Source of the DNA: Alphaproteobacteria bacterium
GTDB taxonomy: Bacteria; Pseudomonadota; Alphaproteobacteria; Micropepsales; Micropepsaceae
Length of the DNA: 64,000 nt
Assembly: GCA_019241645.1 (NCBI GenBank)
Contig: JAFAWQ010000029.1
Location: forward strand, 1 to 64,000
Reading direction: 5' to 3'
The notes under the pieces were generated by a model. That model was not told where the DNA came from. It ran no database searches and saw only the letters and a program-made list of their open reading frames with translations. The first letter of the stretch is position 1; each line of letters starts with the position of its first letter. A program made the translations under genes and the position numbers. Positions 27,023-36,891 of this stretch are shown here, piece by piece.

Positions 27023-29014
27023 ATGGCTTCCAAGTCTCCACCATTTTTGCGAATCGTCCGCCCTGAGGAAATACGCCCTCTAGCGGCTGAGGATTTCGCT
27101 CCGCAGACATGGCAGAGCAATCTTTTTGCCAGCACCGATCCATCGCAGATCATCTTTGTGAATGTCGCTTTGCTTGATGAAAGAGACTTCTTAACGGTGC
27201 TGATCGCATCAAAGATGCGCTTCGTGATCGATCTTAGACAAGCGCCGCGCTTCGACATCGGCAGCCTAAATAGGCGGTTGGTTTTTACTCTCTTCGAAAG
27301 AAGTTCTGCGAAATACTTCGATGTGGCAGGCCGGCTGGAGATCAACGACTCCCGTGACTCCCGGCTTAATCCAGCCGTGTTAGCATCGTATTTGCGCGAA
27401 CATCTTTCAGCCGGTGACCGCCTGGACGGTCCACTTATTTTCTTTGTCGATGCGGCACAATTTTCCGACGAATATATGTTCGCGCTGGCCGAAGCTTTGC
27501 CGGCTGGCGATGGGCGGGGATGGGCGCCCCTCCGAATCCCATTTGCTCATACAAGCCATGCCGTCATCGCGAAAGCGTCGGGTCCGGAACTTGCCCGCCG
27601 ACTGATATTCATCAGCCACGCCAATCCGGAAGACAACGAGTTCACACGTTGGCTCGCTACTCAACTATCTTCGGAGGGCTTCCTTGTTTGGTCGGACATA
27701 ACCGATCTTATTGGAGGAGAAGAGTTATGGGAGAGAATCGAGGATGCCATTCGAGTTCATGCGAGAAAGGTGATCGTGGTTCTCTCACGCGCTGCTCAAA
27801 CCAAGAAAGGGGTATTGGACGAGATAAATTGCGCAGTAATGGCCGAACGGAGCCTGGCTCTTGACGGCTACGTCTTACCGATTCGCGTTGATGACCTTCC
27901 GTTCAGCGAGATTAGAGCAAACCTGGCCCGAAAAAACGTAATCGACTTTCACGGAAATTGGGCCGAGGGGCTGCGACAGCTTCTGAAAGTGCTTACGCGC
28001 GACGAGGTTCCAAGAGACGTGGGCGGGACCGCCAGAACCGCCAACTGGTATGACGAGATTCTAGCGAGAGCGCCGAAGCGTCAGAAGACTGAGGAGAAGT
28101 TGATCTCAAATTGGTTCGAGATTCTGCAATTCCCAGACCACGTTCGTCTTCATTCTCCGAGTGTGACACCCTCCATCTTCGAACAAGCTGCTAGAGCTTC
28201 GAAAATCCCTCGCTTCGGATATTTTCGCCTGATCGGCTCGTTCGCCGAAGCGCACGAATTTCAACCCGAGCTTCCGCCACAGATCGTCATGGAGGAGAGC
28301 TATCGCATCGGGTTTACCGATTTCTTGAAAGGGCGACCATTGGAAATGCCCGGCATGAGCAGCTTGGAGACGCACAAGATGGCGATGAGCCTGGTTCGGC
28401 AGGCTTGGAACGCCACAGCGGCTAAAAGAGGCCTGCTGCCATTTGAAACCGCTTCGGGAGCCCTGGCTTGGTATGTTCCAAAAGGGCTAATCCCAATGGA
28501 CAAGGTTAGTTTTCACGATTCAGAGGGCCGCCCCCGGCGTAAGACGCTAGTTGGGCAGAGCGCGAAGCGGGGCGTCTATTGGCACTACGCGATTGAGATG
28601 AAGCCATCACTTGGCAGTCCACCCCGCTTAATCGCACGGAGCCATGTCATATTCACGTTGGACGGAAGACTTCCGCTCGACAGTAAGGCCAAGATGCACT
28701 CGCTGCGGAGGAGCTTCTGCCGAAATTGGTGGAATGATCGGTGGCGTGACCTTCTCCTGGCGTTTGGTAGCTGGATTGCAGAGGACAGAGAGAGTTTCAC
28801 TCTGGCATCGAGCGCAGTGAATCCGATCATCGTTTCGGCCCGGCCGATTCTCATGATTTCTCCCATATCGCTAGTTGAAGGAGACGCGCAGAGCGGCACC
28901 CCTGTATCAGAGGAAGATGAAGTTGAGTGGGATGACCCCGACATAGAGAGCGACGAATTGTTCGGCGAGGAGAATGCCGAGAGCGCCAGTGACGATGACG
29001 GACCGCAAGAATGA
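27023..29014 (+). CDS. TIR-APAZ protein of a SPARTA-type system, with extra N-terminal domain
   Basis: A 663-residue protein, longer than usual TIR-APAZ proteins (around 450). Residues 1-190 are an added domain; FVIDLRQAPRFDIGSLNRRLV has the look of DUF488 proteins (weak resemblance). Residues ~193-335 are a TIR domain: LIFISHANPEDNEFTRWLATQL, GFLVWSDITDLIGGEEL, VIVVLSRAAQ, and a Glu at 267 in VLDEINCA aligning with the catalytic Glu of NAD-cleaving TIRs. Residues ~340-630 are the APAZ region that pairs with short Argonaute. The tail is acidic (EEDEVEWDDPDIESDELFG). Its stop overlaps the Argonaute start (ATGA). Expected role: NADase released when the Argonaute finds guide-matched invader DNA. 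Confidence 0.85.
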   Translation: MASKSPPFLRIVRPEEIRPLAAEDFAPQTWQSNLFASTDPSQIIFVNVALLDERDFLTVLIASKMRFVIDLRQAPRFDIGSLNRRLVFTLFERSSAKYFDVAGRLEINDSRDSRLNPAVLASYLREHLSAGDRLDGPLIFFVDAAQFSDEYMFALAEALPAGDGRGWAPLRIPFAHTSHAVIAKASGPELARRLIFISHANPEDNEFTRWLATQLSSEGFLVWSDITDLIGGEELWERIEDAIRVHARKVIVVLSRAAQTKKGVLDEINCAVMAERSLALDGYVLPIRVDDLPFSEIRANLARKNVIDFHGNWAEGLRQLLKVLTRDEVPRDVGGTARTANWYDEILARAPKRQKTEEKLISNWFEILQFPDHVRLHSPSVTPSIFEQAARASKIPRFGYFRLIGSFAEAHEFQPELPPQIVMEESYRIGFTDFLKGRPLEMPGMSSLETHKMAMSLVRQAWNATAAKRGLLPFETASGALAWYVPKGLIPMDKVSFHDSEGRPRRKTLVGQSAKRGVYWHYAIEMKPSLGSPPRLIARSHVIFTLDGRLPLDSKAKMHSLRRSFCRNWWNDRWRDLLLAFGSWIAEDRESFTLASSAVNPIIVSARPILMISPISLVEGDAQSGTPVSEEDEVEWDDPDIESDELFGEENAESASDDDGPQE

Positions 29015-30525
29015 CCAGTCCGCATATATCGGTCTTGGATGAGCCGAAGTTGCAGTTTGGTCACGGCCAAAATCACTGCAATCCCAAAGATGGTCTTTTT
29101 TTATTTGGACCCCTCGTGGATGAACGGAAGCCGGATGTCATGCGAGTGGGAGTGGTTGGAACGCCTGAGGGCTTAGCCAAGTATCGTCGATGGGTGATTA
29201 GGGCAAACGGTTATCTTCCGCCGCTGGCATTCGACGTTCCACACCATACAGCCTTTCCTGGATTTGAAGCTGCGTTCCATACACGATGGCCGACAATCCC
29301 CATCACAGAGCTTCCGATTTCAGGGAGCGAAATTTCACGCGCAATACGAATAAGTGACCGTCATTTGGCAATCTACGAGACAGTCTCTCTTTTTTCGTCT
29401 GCAATTGAGACAAAGCTTCGGGAAGATGATGTTGAAGTTGATGTTTGGTTCGTCGTGGTGCCAGAAGAGGTCTATCACCTAGGGCGCCCTCTATCCCGTG
29501 TACGACGTGAAGATCGGATCGATATAGGTGGGAGAATTAGTGCGCGGCAAGGGCAACGCCTATTGCGTGAACCCTCAATGTTTGTCGAAGAGATGGAGCA
29601 AGCAGAGGTATATCGCTACGAAATTAATTTTCACCATCAATTGAAGGCGCGCTTACTTTCCGTCAAGGCGGTTGTGCAGATTGTGCGGGAAACCTCCCTT
29701 GACCCACAGGAGCATGTTGTAGGCACACGCTCGCGTCGATTGCAGGACCCGGCGACCCTAAACTGGAACCTATGCACGACTGCATATTTCAAGGCCGGGG
29801 GGCGGCCTTGGAAACTCAGCCGGCTTAGGGAAGGTGTGTGCTACGTCGGACTGGTTTTCAAAAAGAGTCCAACTGACCTTGCCATGGGCAACGCATGCTG
29901 CGGTGCGCAAATGTTTCTAGATTCTGGCGACGGCCTGGTGTTCAAAGGAGCCGTCGGCCCTTGGTATTCCAGCGATCTGCGTGAGTTTCACTTGCCTGAG
30001 GCAGAGGCAAAATCGCTAATCGATTTGGTGATTCATTCTTACCGAGCTTCTCACGGTACCGACCCAAAGGAACTTTTCATCCACGGTAGAACGCGGTTCA
30101 ACGATGCCGAATGGACTGGTTTCGCATCGGCAACACCGAATGGCACACATTTGGTTGGTGTTAGAATATCCCGATCACAGGATTTGAAGCTCTTTCGTCC
30201 TAACAAGACACCGGTACTACGCGGCACCACGTGCTATCTCAGCAGAACTCGCGCTTTGATCTGGACCATGGGATTTATCCCGGAGATTAATACCTATCCT
30301 GGCCGGGAGGTACCGAATCCGCTTTCTGTCGAGGTCTGTAGGGGCGAAGCCGATCTTAACGTCGTTCTCGACGACATCATGGGACTAACAAAGGTGAATT
30401 TTAATGCCTGCATCTATGCAGATGGCCTACCCGTCACACTTCGTTTCGCCGATGCCGTGGGCGAGATTCTCACAGCGGGACCCAACACGGATGGGCCGCC
30501 ATTGCCTTTTCGGCACTACATCTAA
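29011..30525 (+). CDS. Short prokaryotic Argonaute (MID-PIWI)
   Basis: A 504-residue short Argonaute, coupled by ATGA overlap to the TIR-APAZ gene. It lacks N and PAZ domains. The PIWI part shows GGRPWKLSRLREGVCYVGLVF, GNACCGAQMFLDSGDGLVFKGAVGPW, KELFIHGRTRFNDAEWTGF and, near the end, NFNACIYADGLPVTLRFADAVGEIL. The tetrad Asp/Glu residues are not at their usual places (YVGLVF instead of YVGLD), so it should bind guide and target but not cut, as in SPARTA. It forms the sensor of the complex with TIR-APAZ. The operon ends here; a convergent operon ends 65 bp further. Confidence 0.9.
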   Translation: MTSPHISVLDEPKLQFGHGQNHCNPKDGLFLFGPLVDERKPDVMRVGVVGTPEGLAKYRRWVIRANGYLPPLAFDVPHHTAFPGFEAAFHTRWPTIPITELPISGSEISRAIRISDRHLAIYETVSLFSSAIETKLREDDVEVDVWFVVVPEEVYHLGRPLSRVRREDRIDIGGRISARQGQRLLREPSMFVEEMEQAEVYRYEINFHHQLKARLLSVKAVVQIVRETSLDPQEHVVGTRSRRLQDPATLNWNLCTTAYFKAGGRPWKLSRLREGVCYVGLVFKKSPTDLAMGNACCGAQMFLDSGDGLVFKGAVGPWYSSDLREFHLPEAEAKSLIDLVIHSYRASHGTDPKELFIHGRTRFNDAEWTGFASATPNGTHLVGVRISRSQDLKLFRPNKTPVLRGTTCYLSRTRALIWTMGFIPEINTYPGREVPNPLSVEVCRGEADLNVVLDDIMGLTKVNFNACIYADGLPVTLRFADAVGEILTAGPNTDGPPLPFRHYI

Positions 30526-30589
30526 CTATAATAACCAATGCGAATTCGCGTAGTCGATCCAGGCATCCCCCAACCTCCCTCAAATCAAA

Positions 30590-31783
30590 TCAACGCTGGA
30601 TCAGAGACGCGGACCTCGGGTCGTATTCGTAACTCGTAATCGTGCCGTCCTTGATGCGCTCGACGGCCTCGTCGATGACGAAGCGGGGCACAAGGAACCA
30701 TTCGCGCGGGATGATTGGGTTTCCGAAGCGGTCTTTGATCTCAATATTCAGGCGGGCGGGATCGAAGATGCGGTGGATCAGGTTCTCCAGCCGGGTCCGG
30801 TTTATGTTGAACAACTCGTAGGTGGCGACGACCTCCACATCGGCCATGAGATAGGTAGGGTCCAGTTTCGCGTTCGCGATCCGCTGCTTCACATCCCCGC
30901 CGGTCACGCCGATCTTGTGCAGCACATCCCGGTGCGCGGCCACATAGGGGTCGTCTGACTTGCTGCGCAGCACATAGATGGCGCCGCTTGCCAAGTCGGC
31001 TTCCCCGGCCTCCCCAGCAAAGAGCGGTCCGGCGCTCGGCTCGGTGACCCGCCGCCCCGCTTCGTCCTTGTAGAGCGCGCGTTGCAGCGAGCGCAGGAGC
31101 AGATTGCTTTCCGTGCCGTTGGAGAAGATCACCCGCAGGCGCGCGTCGAACTCACCGTTTGGAGCTCTGAAGGGCTCACCAATCTCTGCCACGTAGGCGA
31201 TCTGCCCGCCAACAATGAAGAAGTTGCCCTGAACGATGTCGGCCTTCTGAAAGCCCGCGTCTTTCACGAACATTCGGGTCGTGCGAACACCCGTCTCAAG
31301 GTCCTTTTGCACCTGCGCGAACAGGGGTTTGAATCGGTCGAAGTCCTCGCACTTTTGGCGATTGGCAATTTCCTCTGCGGCGCGCTTGTCGGCGCTGGTG
31401 CGGACGTGCCGCAGTTCCGTGATCTCTGGCGTTCCAGCCGCACCTTCCAGTTCGGCGAGCAACTCCTCGTCGCTCACGGCTTCAGCGAACCCACGCGGCC
31501 TCGTTTCGGTCTCCTCCAGCAGCCCCTGATGATCGAGCGGCAAAAGAAGCGACCGGCACTCTTCCAACACGCGAAGGCGGTCGAGGCGAACCGCGTAGAG
31601 GCGTTCAAAGATGTCCCGGTCTTCGCCGTGCAGCGGTGGATGCCCGTGTGTCTCCACAAACCGCTGGATGTCCTCGAACCCGGCGATGATGCGCTCCTCG
31701 CGCGCCGAGCGTCCGCCCTTCTTTTCGGGCGGGGCCAAGTCCTGGAGTTCCTCAAACAATTCGTCGAGGCCGGGATCACTCAT
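30590..31783 (-). CDS. GIY-YIG nuclease (T5orf172-like)
   Basis: A 397-residue protein from ATG 31783, overlapping the helicase stop by eight bases. Residues 1-260 are helical and uncharacterised. Residues ~285-365 are a GIY-YIG domain: AIYVLRSKS for GIY, DVLHKIGVTGGDVKQRIANAK for YIG with the Arg, and the Glu in ENLIHRIF. Last gene of the methyltransferase-helicase operon, where it probably supplies the nuclease. I recall this three-gene set in many genomes, but not a named system. Confidence 0.83.
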   Translation of the reverse strand: MSDPGLDELFEELQDLAPPEKKGGRSAREERIIAGFEDIQRFVETHGHPPLHGEDRDIFERLYAVRLDRLRVLEECRSLLLPLDHQGLLEETETRPRGFAEAVSDEELLAELEGAAGTPEITELRHVRTSADKRAAEEIANRQKCEDFDRFKPLFAQVQKDLETGVRTTRMFVKDAGFQKADIVQGNFFIVGGQIAYVAEIGEPFRAPNGEFDARLRVIFSNGTESNLLLRSLQRALYKDEAGRRVTEPSAGPLFAGEAGEADLASGAIYVLRSKSDDPYVAAHRDVLHKIGVTGGDVKQRIANAKLDPTYLMADVEVVATYELFNINRTRLENLIHRIFDPARLNIEIKDRFGNPIIPREWFLVPRFVIDEAVERIKDGTITSYEYDPRSASLIQR

Positions 31784-33839
31784 TCGGATAGCGGCCCTCG
31801 CGCTTGAACTGAACGAAAGCGGCGGCACCTTCCGCCATTCGCTTCTCCCAAGCGTCTGTCGAACTGATGGATGGCAGCCGCCCGCGTTCCTTCTTGAATC
31901 GGAAGGCGCGCACGGCAAGCTCCTTCGCCTCCTCGGGTGAGAGGCTCGTGCGCTTAGCCGAGATAGCCGCCTGCACCTGTTTCAGGCGCTCTTCATTCAT
32001 GCCCTTGGCGAGAATAGCATAGGCTTGGCTGAACGGGTTGATGCGGTCGATCAGGTCGATATCGAGGTCGCGCACGTCCATCGCGAACCGGCGCACGCCA
32101 TCAATCAATGCCGTATTCGCCGCCTGCTCGGCGCTGCCGCCGCCCATCGCGATTTTCTTTGCTTCTTGTGTCAGGTTCAGCGCCGCAACAGCGTGCTGGC
32201 GCACCGCTTCCTGATCCTCCTCGTCCAACTCGGGGAATTTGTCCTTGATGATCTTGCCCATCCGAACTTGGGTAAGCTCTTCCGGCACCAACTCCTCATC
32301 GAACATGCCGCGCTCGATGTTGGTCTTGTCCTGCACGAAGGCGGCAATCACCTCGTTAAGGTCCTCTTGGCAAATACGGGTTGCTTCCTCACTCTTCGGC
32401 TGGGCCAGCCCCTTGATCTCGATCTGGAACTTGCCCGTTTCTTCGTTGAAACCGACATTGCACTTGCTGGGATCGTAGCCACCCTCGCCATAATCGAAAC
32501 CCTCCACCGGGCCACTGCTTGGGTTCTTCGGCTTGAACTCGAAACGCGGCGCAAGCACCTGCTCCATGAGGAGGCTGGCTGCGATGGCTTTGAGCGTATC
32601 GTTCACCGCCTCGCTGACCGCTTCCTCCGAAGCATCCGGTTCGGCAATAAGGTTCGTGAAGCGGGCGCGCGTCTTGCCGGGTGCATCGCGGGTCGCCCGC
32701 CCAATGATCTGCACGATCTCCGTCAGGCTGGAGCGATAGCCGACCGTTAACGCGTGCTCGCACCAAATCCAGTCGAAGCCCTCCTTCGCCATCCCCAGCG
32801 CAATGATGATGTCCACATAGTCGCGGTTGTCCTTTTGCGCCGGGTCTTTCACGGCGGCGGCAACGCGGTCGCGCTTGGTGGGATCGTCATCGACGAGATC
32901 GGCAATCCGTAGCACCCGTCCGTCCGGCGTCTTCACCAGTTGAAAGCCTGTGGGTGGGTCGGTTCCTTCCCATTCGCCGAGTTCGCCAAGGATGTGCTCC
33001 ACCTCCTTGATCTTGTCCTTGGTGCTTTCGCGCGAATTGACGCTGGGGATGTGGACGATCGTTTTCTCAGACGGATCGAGGACTTTGAGAATGTCGTCGG
33101 CATAGGGGCCGGAGTAGAAGTAATAGCCGATGTCGAGTTGCTTAAGATACGTGTAGCCGTTCAGTTGCTCGTAATAGGTGTAGGTTACCGTATCGAACTT
33201 CGCCTCATCCGTCGGCTCCAGCACGGCTTCGGCATCGCCCCGAAAATAGGACCCGGTCATCGCCACGATGTGAACCTTGTCGCGTGTGATGAACTGCCCG
33301 AGATGCAAGCCCAGCTTGTTGTCCGGATTGGCGGAGACGTGGTGGAACTCGTCCACCGCGATCAGCCGGTCATCGAATTTCTCCACGCCGAACTTGTCTA
33401 CGGCGAAGCGAAAGGTGGCGTGGGTGCAGATCAGCACCTTACTTTCGCTTTCGAGGAACGCGCCGACCGAATTGACCTTGCCGCCATTGTCCGCGCCGGG
33501 CGCATCGCACAAGTTCCATTTCGGCTCGACCTGCCAGTCTGCCCAGAAGCCGAATTTGCTGAGTGGCTGGTTATGGAAGCTCGCGCCGATGGTCTTCTCC
33601 GGCACGACTATGATCGCCTGCTTGAGCCCCTGATTGCGTAGCTTGTCGAGCGCGATGAACATCAGCGCCCGGCTCTTACCGGATGCGGGCGGCGACTTGA
33701 TCAGCAAGTATTGCTCGCCGCGTTTCTCATAGGCGCGCTCCTGCATGGGCCGCATGCCCAGCGCGTTCGTCTTGGTCGAACTGCCATTCTGGGCATACGA
33801 AACTGAGATGCTGGGAATGGAGTTGGTTTCGCCACTCAT
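31776..33839 (-). CDS. DEAD/DEAH-box helicase of the restriction-like operon
   Basis: A 687-residue superfamily 2 helicase. Motif I SPPASGKSR (49-57), motif II VDEFHH (162-167), motif III AMTGSYFRG, and motif VI-like IVQIIGRATRD. The C-terminal ~250 residues are helical with long charged segments. It follows the methyltransferase with an ATGA overlap and is followed by the GIY-YIG gene, so all three are made together. It likely translocates on DNA to bring nuclease to unmodified DNA, as in type I and III restriction; this is inference from domain content. Confidence 0.87.
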   Translation of the reverse strand: MSGETNSIPSISVSYAQNGSSTKTNALGMRPMQERAYEKRGEQYLLIKSPPASGKSRALMFIALDKLRNQGLKQAIIVVPEKTIGASFHNQPLSKFGFWADWQVEPKWNLCDAPGADNGGKVNSVGAFLESESKVLICTHATFRFAVDKFGVEKFDDRLIAVDEFHHVSANPDNKLGLHLGQFITRDKVHIVAMTGSYFRGDAEAVLEPTDEAKFDTVTYTYYEQLNGYTYLKQLDIGYYFYSGPYADDILKVLDPSEKTIVHIPSVNSRESTKDKIKEVEHILGELGEWEGTDPPTGFQLVKTPDGRVLRIADLVDDDPTKRDRVAAAVKDPAQKDNRDYVDIIIALGMAKEGFDWIWCEHALTVGYRSSLTEIVQIIGRATRDAPGKTRARFTNLIAEPDASEEAVSEAVNDTLKAIAASLLMEQVLAPRFEFKPKNPSSGPVEGFDYGEGGYDPSKCNVGFNEETGKFQIEIKGLAQPKSEEATRICQEDLNEVIAAFVQDKTNIERGMFDEELVPEELTQVRMGKIIKDKFPELDEEDQEAVRQHAVAALNLTQEAKKIAMGGGSAEQAANTALIDGVRRFAMDVRDLDIDLIDRINPFSQAYAILAKGMNEERLKQVQAAISAKRTSLSPEEAKELAVRAFRFKKERGRLPSISSTDAWEKRMAEGAAAFVQFKREGRYPNE

Positions 33840-36613
33840 GCGCTCGCCACCTTGCGCTTCTTGGCCGCTGTCTGACCGGCGGTCATCTTCATATACATCT
33901 CAAAGAGCTTCTCCAGCCGCTCAGTATCGTTGCGGAACTTGCGGCCAATATAGATGCGCTCAAGCACCTCATCATTACGCTGGTGCGCAGCACGCAAGTC
34001 GGCGGGCATTTCTTCTGGATCATAGAGGTTAGCAATTGTTGCCGGGAAATGTGCCTCGCGCACCAACAACATCTCTTCGGCACAGCGGGTAAGATCGGCT
34101 TTCATTTTCTCGGTGAGCGGCGGGACCGGAAAGGTGTTCCAACCCAGCAAATTGGAGTAGCGGAAATCGGTCTTCATTTTTCCACACACAGTAGCGATCC
34201 AAACGAGATGGATACGTGAAGCGAGGAGGGCAAGATTCCATAACGGGGCGTTATACAGGGCGAAATTGAGGTCGGTTATGATGTCGCCCTGCGAAAGAAT
34301 GCCCACCGGTAGCCACTCCCTCGACTCCGATGATATTCGCGGGACGGCTATGATCCTCTCGTCTCCGGCCTGCCGCCTTTCGTCAAAAGCATAAGGGCGA
34401 GATGCACCAGCTCTAGTAGCTGCCTTTGGGCTAGAAACACGAAAGCCCCGGACAGCATCAAGCCGCTTACTTATGGTCGAAATCCCCTCTGCTTCAGTCC
34501 TGTCTTCATCGTTGATCCATAGACAATACCGCCGCAGCCCACGAATGAACTCTGCGGAGCCATAAACAACTCTTATGAACTTTTCTCGCTGGCTCGGGGT
34601 GAGACTCAACTCATCAAGCTCGGCGTTCGTAAGCAACAAGTGTCCGCCATCCACAGGGCTGCTTCCTCGATCCATCGTGGCAATGGCAGATAAAGGCCTC
34701 GACTCTTTTGCAACCATCGTGTCCGGCCCAGCGACCAAGTATGCGTTGATGTGTTCAGCTTCTCGCACTAGCTGCGTGCCGTTGTCTGAAAGGGAGAACA
34801 GTTTCCGTGTAGCGGGTGCGTGATTTGAGATTCCAACAATGGATACGGTCACGCCAGCGTTGTGGCTGGCGAGATTTGCCCACTTGAACGAGGTGTGAGC
34901 GAACGCGATTTCGTGACCTGTATCGAAGATCATCGGCCAAAGGACTGGCACTTGCTGTCCTTGGCAGATCGAATTCGTGGACACGAAAGCAGCGGCAGCG
35001 TTGGTGCGAGTCCCATATTCCGCCGCCTTCATGAACCATCCGGCGACATAGTCGAGCGACTTCCAGGCCCTAGAACGCGATCCGAAAATGGACTCCAACT
35101 CGGATTTCTGCTCCTCAGTTTGCCACGCTGCGCCTCGGTAAGGCGGATTGCCACAGATATATGTCTCGCCGCCTTCATTCTCGAAGTCGATTTGCGCTTG
35201 GTCGAGCGGAGTGCTGAGCAGATCATCCGCGTGGTGCTTAACCGCCGTTCCCGTCGGCGGGCAGATCGTCAGCCAGTCGAGACGGAGCGCATTGCCTCGC
35301 GTGATCCAGTTTTGTGCATCGAGAGGCAAGAATTCCGCCAGAGCTTCCTTCTGTCCGCGACAAAGCACGTCACATTGAAATTCGGCGATGATCAATGCGA
35401 GGCGGGCGATCTCTGCCGGAAAGTCCCGCAATTCGATCCCGCGAAAATTGGTGAGCGGAATGTCTGTCCGGCGAGCTGCCTCGCCACGCCGCCTGTTGAT
35501 CTCGGCTTCGATACCCCGCATTTCCTTGTAGGCAATGACGAGAAAGTTGCCGGAACCGCAGGCGGGATCGAACACACGGATTCGCGCCATGCGGTTGCGC
35601 AGGTTCAGGAGCTTGCGCGGATTGTCGTCCGCCTCGGCCAGTCTCTCTCCTAGATCGTCGAGAAACAGAGGATTCAGCACTTTCAGGATGTTCGGCACGC
35701 TCGTGTAGTGCAGACCCAGCGCACCGCGCTCTTCATCCTCCGCCACCGCTTGGATCATCGATCCGAAGATGTCCGGATTGATCTTCTTCCAGTCGAGATT
35801 GCCGATGTGCAGCAGATATGAGCGCGCGATCTTGCTAAAGCGCGGCACATCCAGGCTGCCCGAAAAAAGTCCTCCGTTCACATAGGGGAATACGTTTGCC
35901 CAACTGCGGATGTCCGCCTCTTCGCGGTCGTCGATCTTCGTGTTCATCGCGCGGAAGATTTCACCGATGACGAAATGCGTGTTCGATGCGTCCCGCTCGC
36001 TCATCTGATCGACAGTCGCGCTGAACAAACCGCTGCCGTTGAAGATGTCGGTGTCCTCGGCGAAGAAGCAGAAGATCAGCCGTGCCATGAAGTGGTTCAT
36101 GTCATGGCGGCGGTCGGCGGTCCCCCAATCGGGATTTTCCCGTAGCAGCTCCAAATAGAGCTTCTGTAAACGGTTAGCAGCTCGGCGGTCTAACTCTGTT
36201 TCCTTGAGTTCTTTTGTGTAGGAGATGCCCGCCAACGGTAGGAAAAAGCCGAAGTGGTTTGAGAAGTTCTCATAGGTGCAGGCGATGGTTTCGCCGGATT
36301 GGAGGTCCTCGGCCTCGAAATCCACACCGTCGGTGGCAAGCACGAAGTGCGCCTTCGCCTTAGCGGTTGCCGGGCTCGCCTTAAGCGCAAGCAGCGTCTT
36401 GGTGACTTCGCCCGGCGCGCAGACGGCAATGTGGATGTTGTTGGTTTGAAGCACGCCGCCCAGATCGGACTTGTTTGAGGCACCGGCGCGCAGACGCCTG
36501 AGCGTCGTTTCCTTGTTTCCGAACGCTTGCAGGAACGCGAACGGAAACTCAGCCGCGTCGAATGGCTCCTCCGCCAGAGCCGAGATCGCCTGCTCAATCT
36601 CAACCGCGTTCAT
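33836..36613 (-). CDS. Class I DNA adenine methyltransferase, MmeI/YeeA-like
   Basis: A 925-residue enzyme. SAM motif I is DPACGSGNF (349-357), preceded by RVF; motif IV is GNPPY (488-492), an N6-adenine type. The N-terminal ~330 residues resemble the front part of MmeI-like enzymes (HFVLATDGVDFEAEDLQSGE) but I see no convincing PD-(D/E)XK triad, so it may only methylate. The C-terminal ~350 residues include a target-recognition region with many aromatic residues. First gene of the operon with helicase and GIY-YIG nuclease. It is divergent from a PD-(D/E)XK-like gene at 36892. Confidence 0.9.
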   Translation of the reverse strand: MNAVEIEQAISALAEEPFDAAEFPFAFLQAFGNKETTLRRLRAGASNKSDLGGVLQTNNIHIAVCAPGEVTKTLLALKASPATAKAKAHFVLATDGVDFEAEDLQSGETIACTYENFSNHFGFFLPLAGISYTKELKETELDRRAANRLQKLYLELLRENPDWGTADRRHDMNHFMARLIFCFFAEDTDIFNGSGLFSATVDQMSERDASNTHFVIGEIFRAMNTKIDDREEADIRSWANVFPYVNGGLFSGSLDVPRFSKIARSYLLHIGNLDWKKINPDIFGSMIQAVAEDEERGALGLHYTSVPNILKVLNPLFLDDLGERLAEADDNPRKLLNLRNRMARIRVFDPACGSGNFLVIAYKEMRGIEAEINRRRGEAARRTDIPLTNFRGIELRDFPAEIARLALIIAEFQCDVLCRGQKEALAEFLPLDAQNWITRGNALRLDWLTICPPTGTAVKHHADDLLSTPLDQAQIDFENEGGETYICGNPPYRGAAWQTEEQKSELESIFGSRSRAWKSLDYVAGWFMKAAEYGTRTNAAAAFVSTNSICQGQQVPVLWPMIFDTGHEIAFAHTSFKWANLASHNAGVTVSIVGISNHAPATRKLFSLSDNGTQLVREAEHINAYLVAGPDTMVAKESRPLSAIATMDRGSSPVDGGHLLLTNAELDELSLTPSQREKFIRVVYGSAEFIRGLRRYCLWINDEDRTEAEGISTISKRLDAVRGFRVSSPKAATRAGASRPYAFDERRQAGDERIIAVPRISSESREWLPVGILSQGDIITDLNFALYNAPLWNLALLASRIHLVWIATVCGKMKTDFRYSNLLGWNTFPVPPLTEKMKADLTRCAEEMLLVREAHFPATIANLYDPEEMPADLRAAHQRNDEVLERIYIGRKFRNDTERLEKLFEMYMKMTAGQTAAKKRKVASA

Positions 36614-36891
36614 AGGGCCTCGCGCTTGAATTGCTGCCGTTAAGCGACCCGATCACTGACTACCGGGTCTATGTGCTTGGCGGAAACGTAGCGAAGAATA
36701 TGGACGCGCGCACGAGGGATAATACGGAAATAACGCAAGCCAGCCAGAGGTTTGCCGCTCGTCCACTTTCGCCGAATAGGGACGAAAAGAAACATATTCA
36801 TTTCACGAACCGGTTGCGACTGAATGCATGATGATCTGTCGATCGACGCAGAATGGCGATATGAGGGTGTGCTCAGCATAACCGAGGAGCT

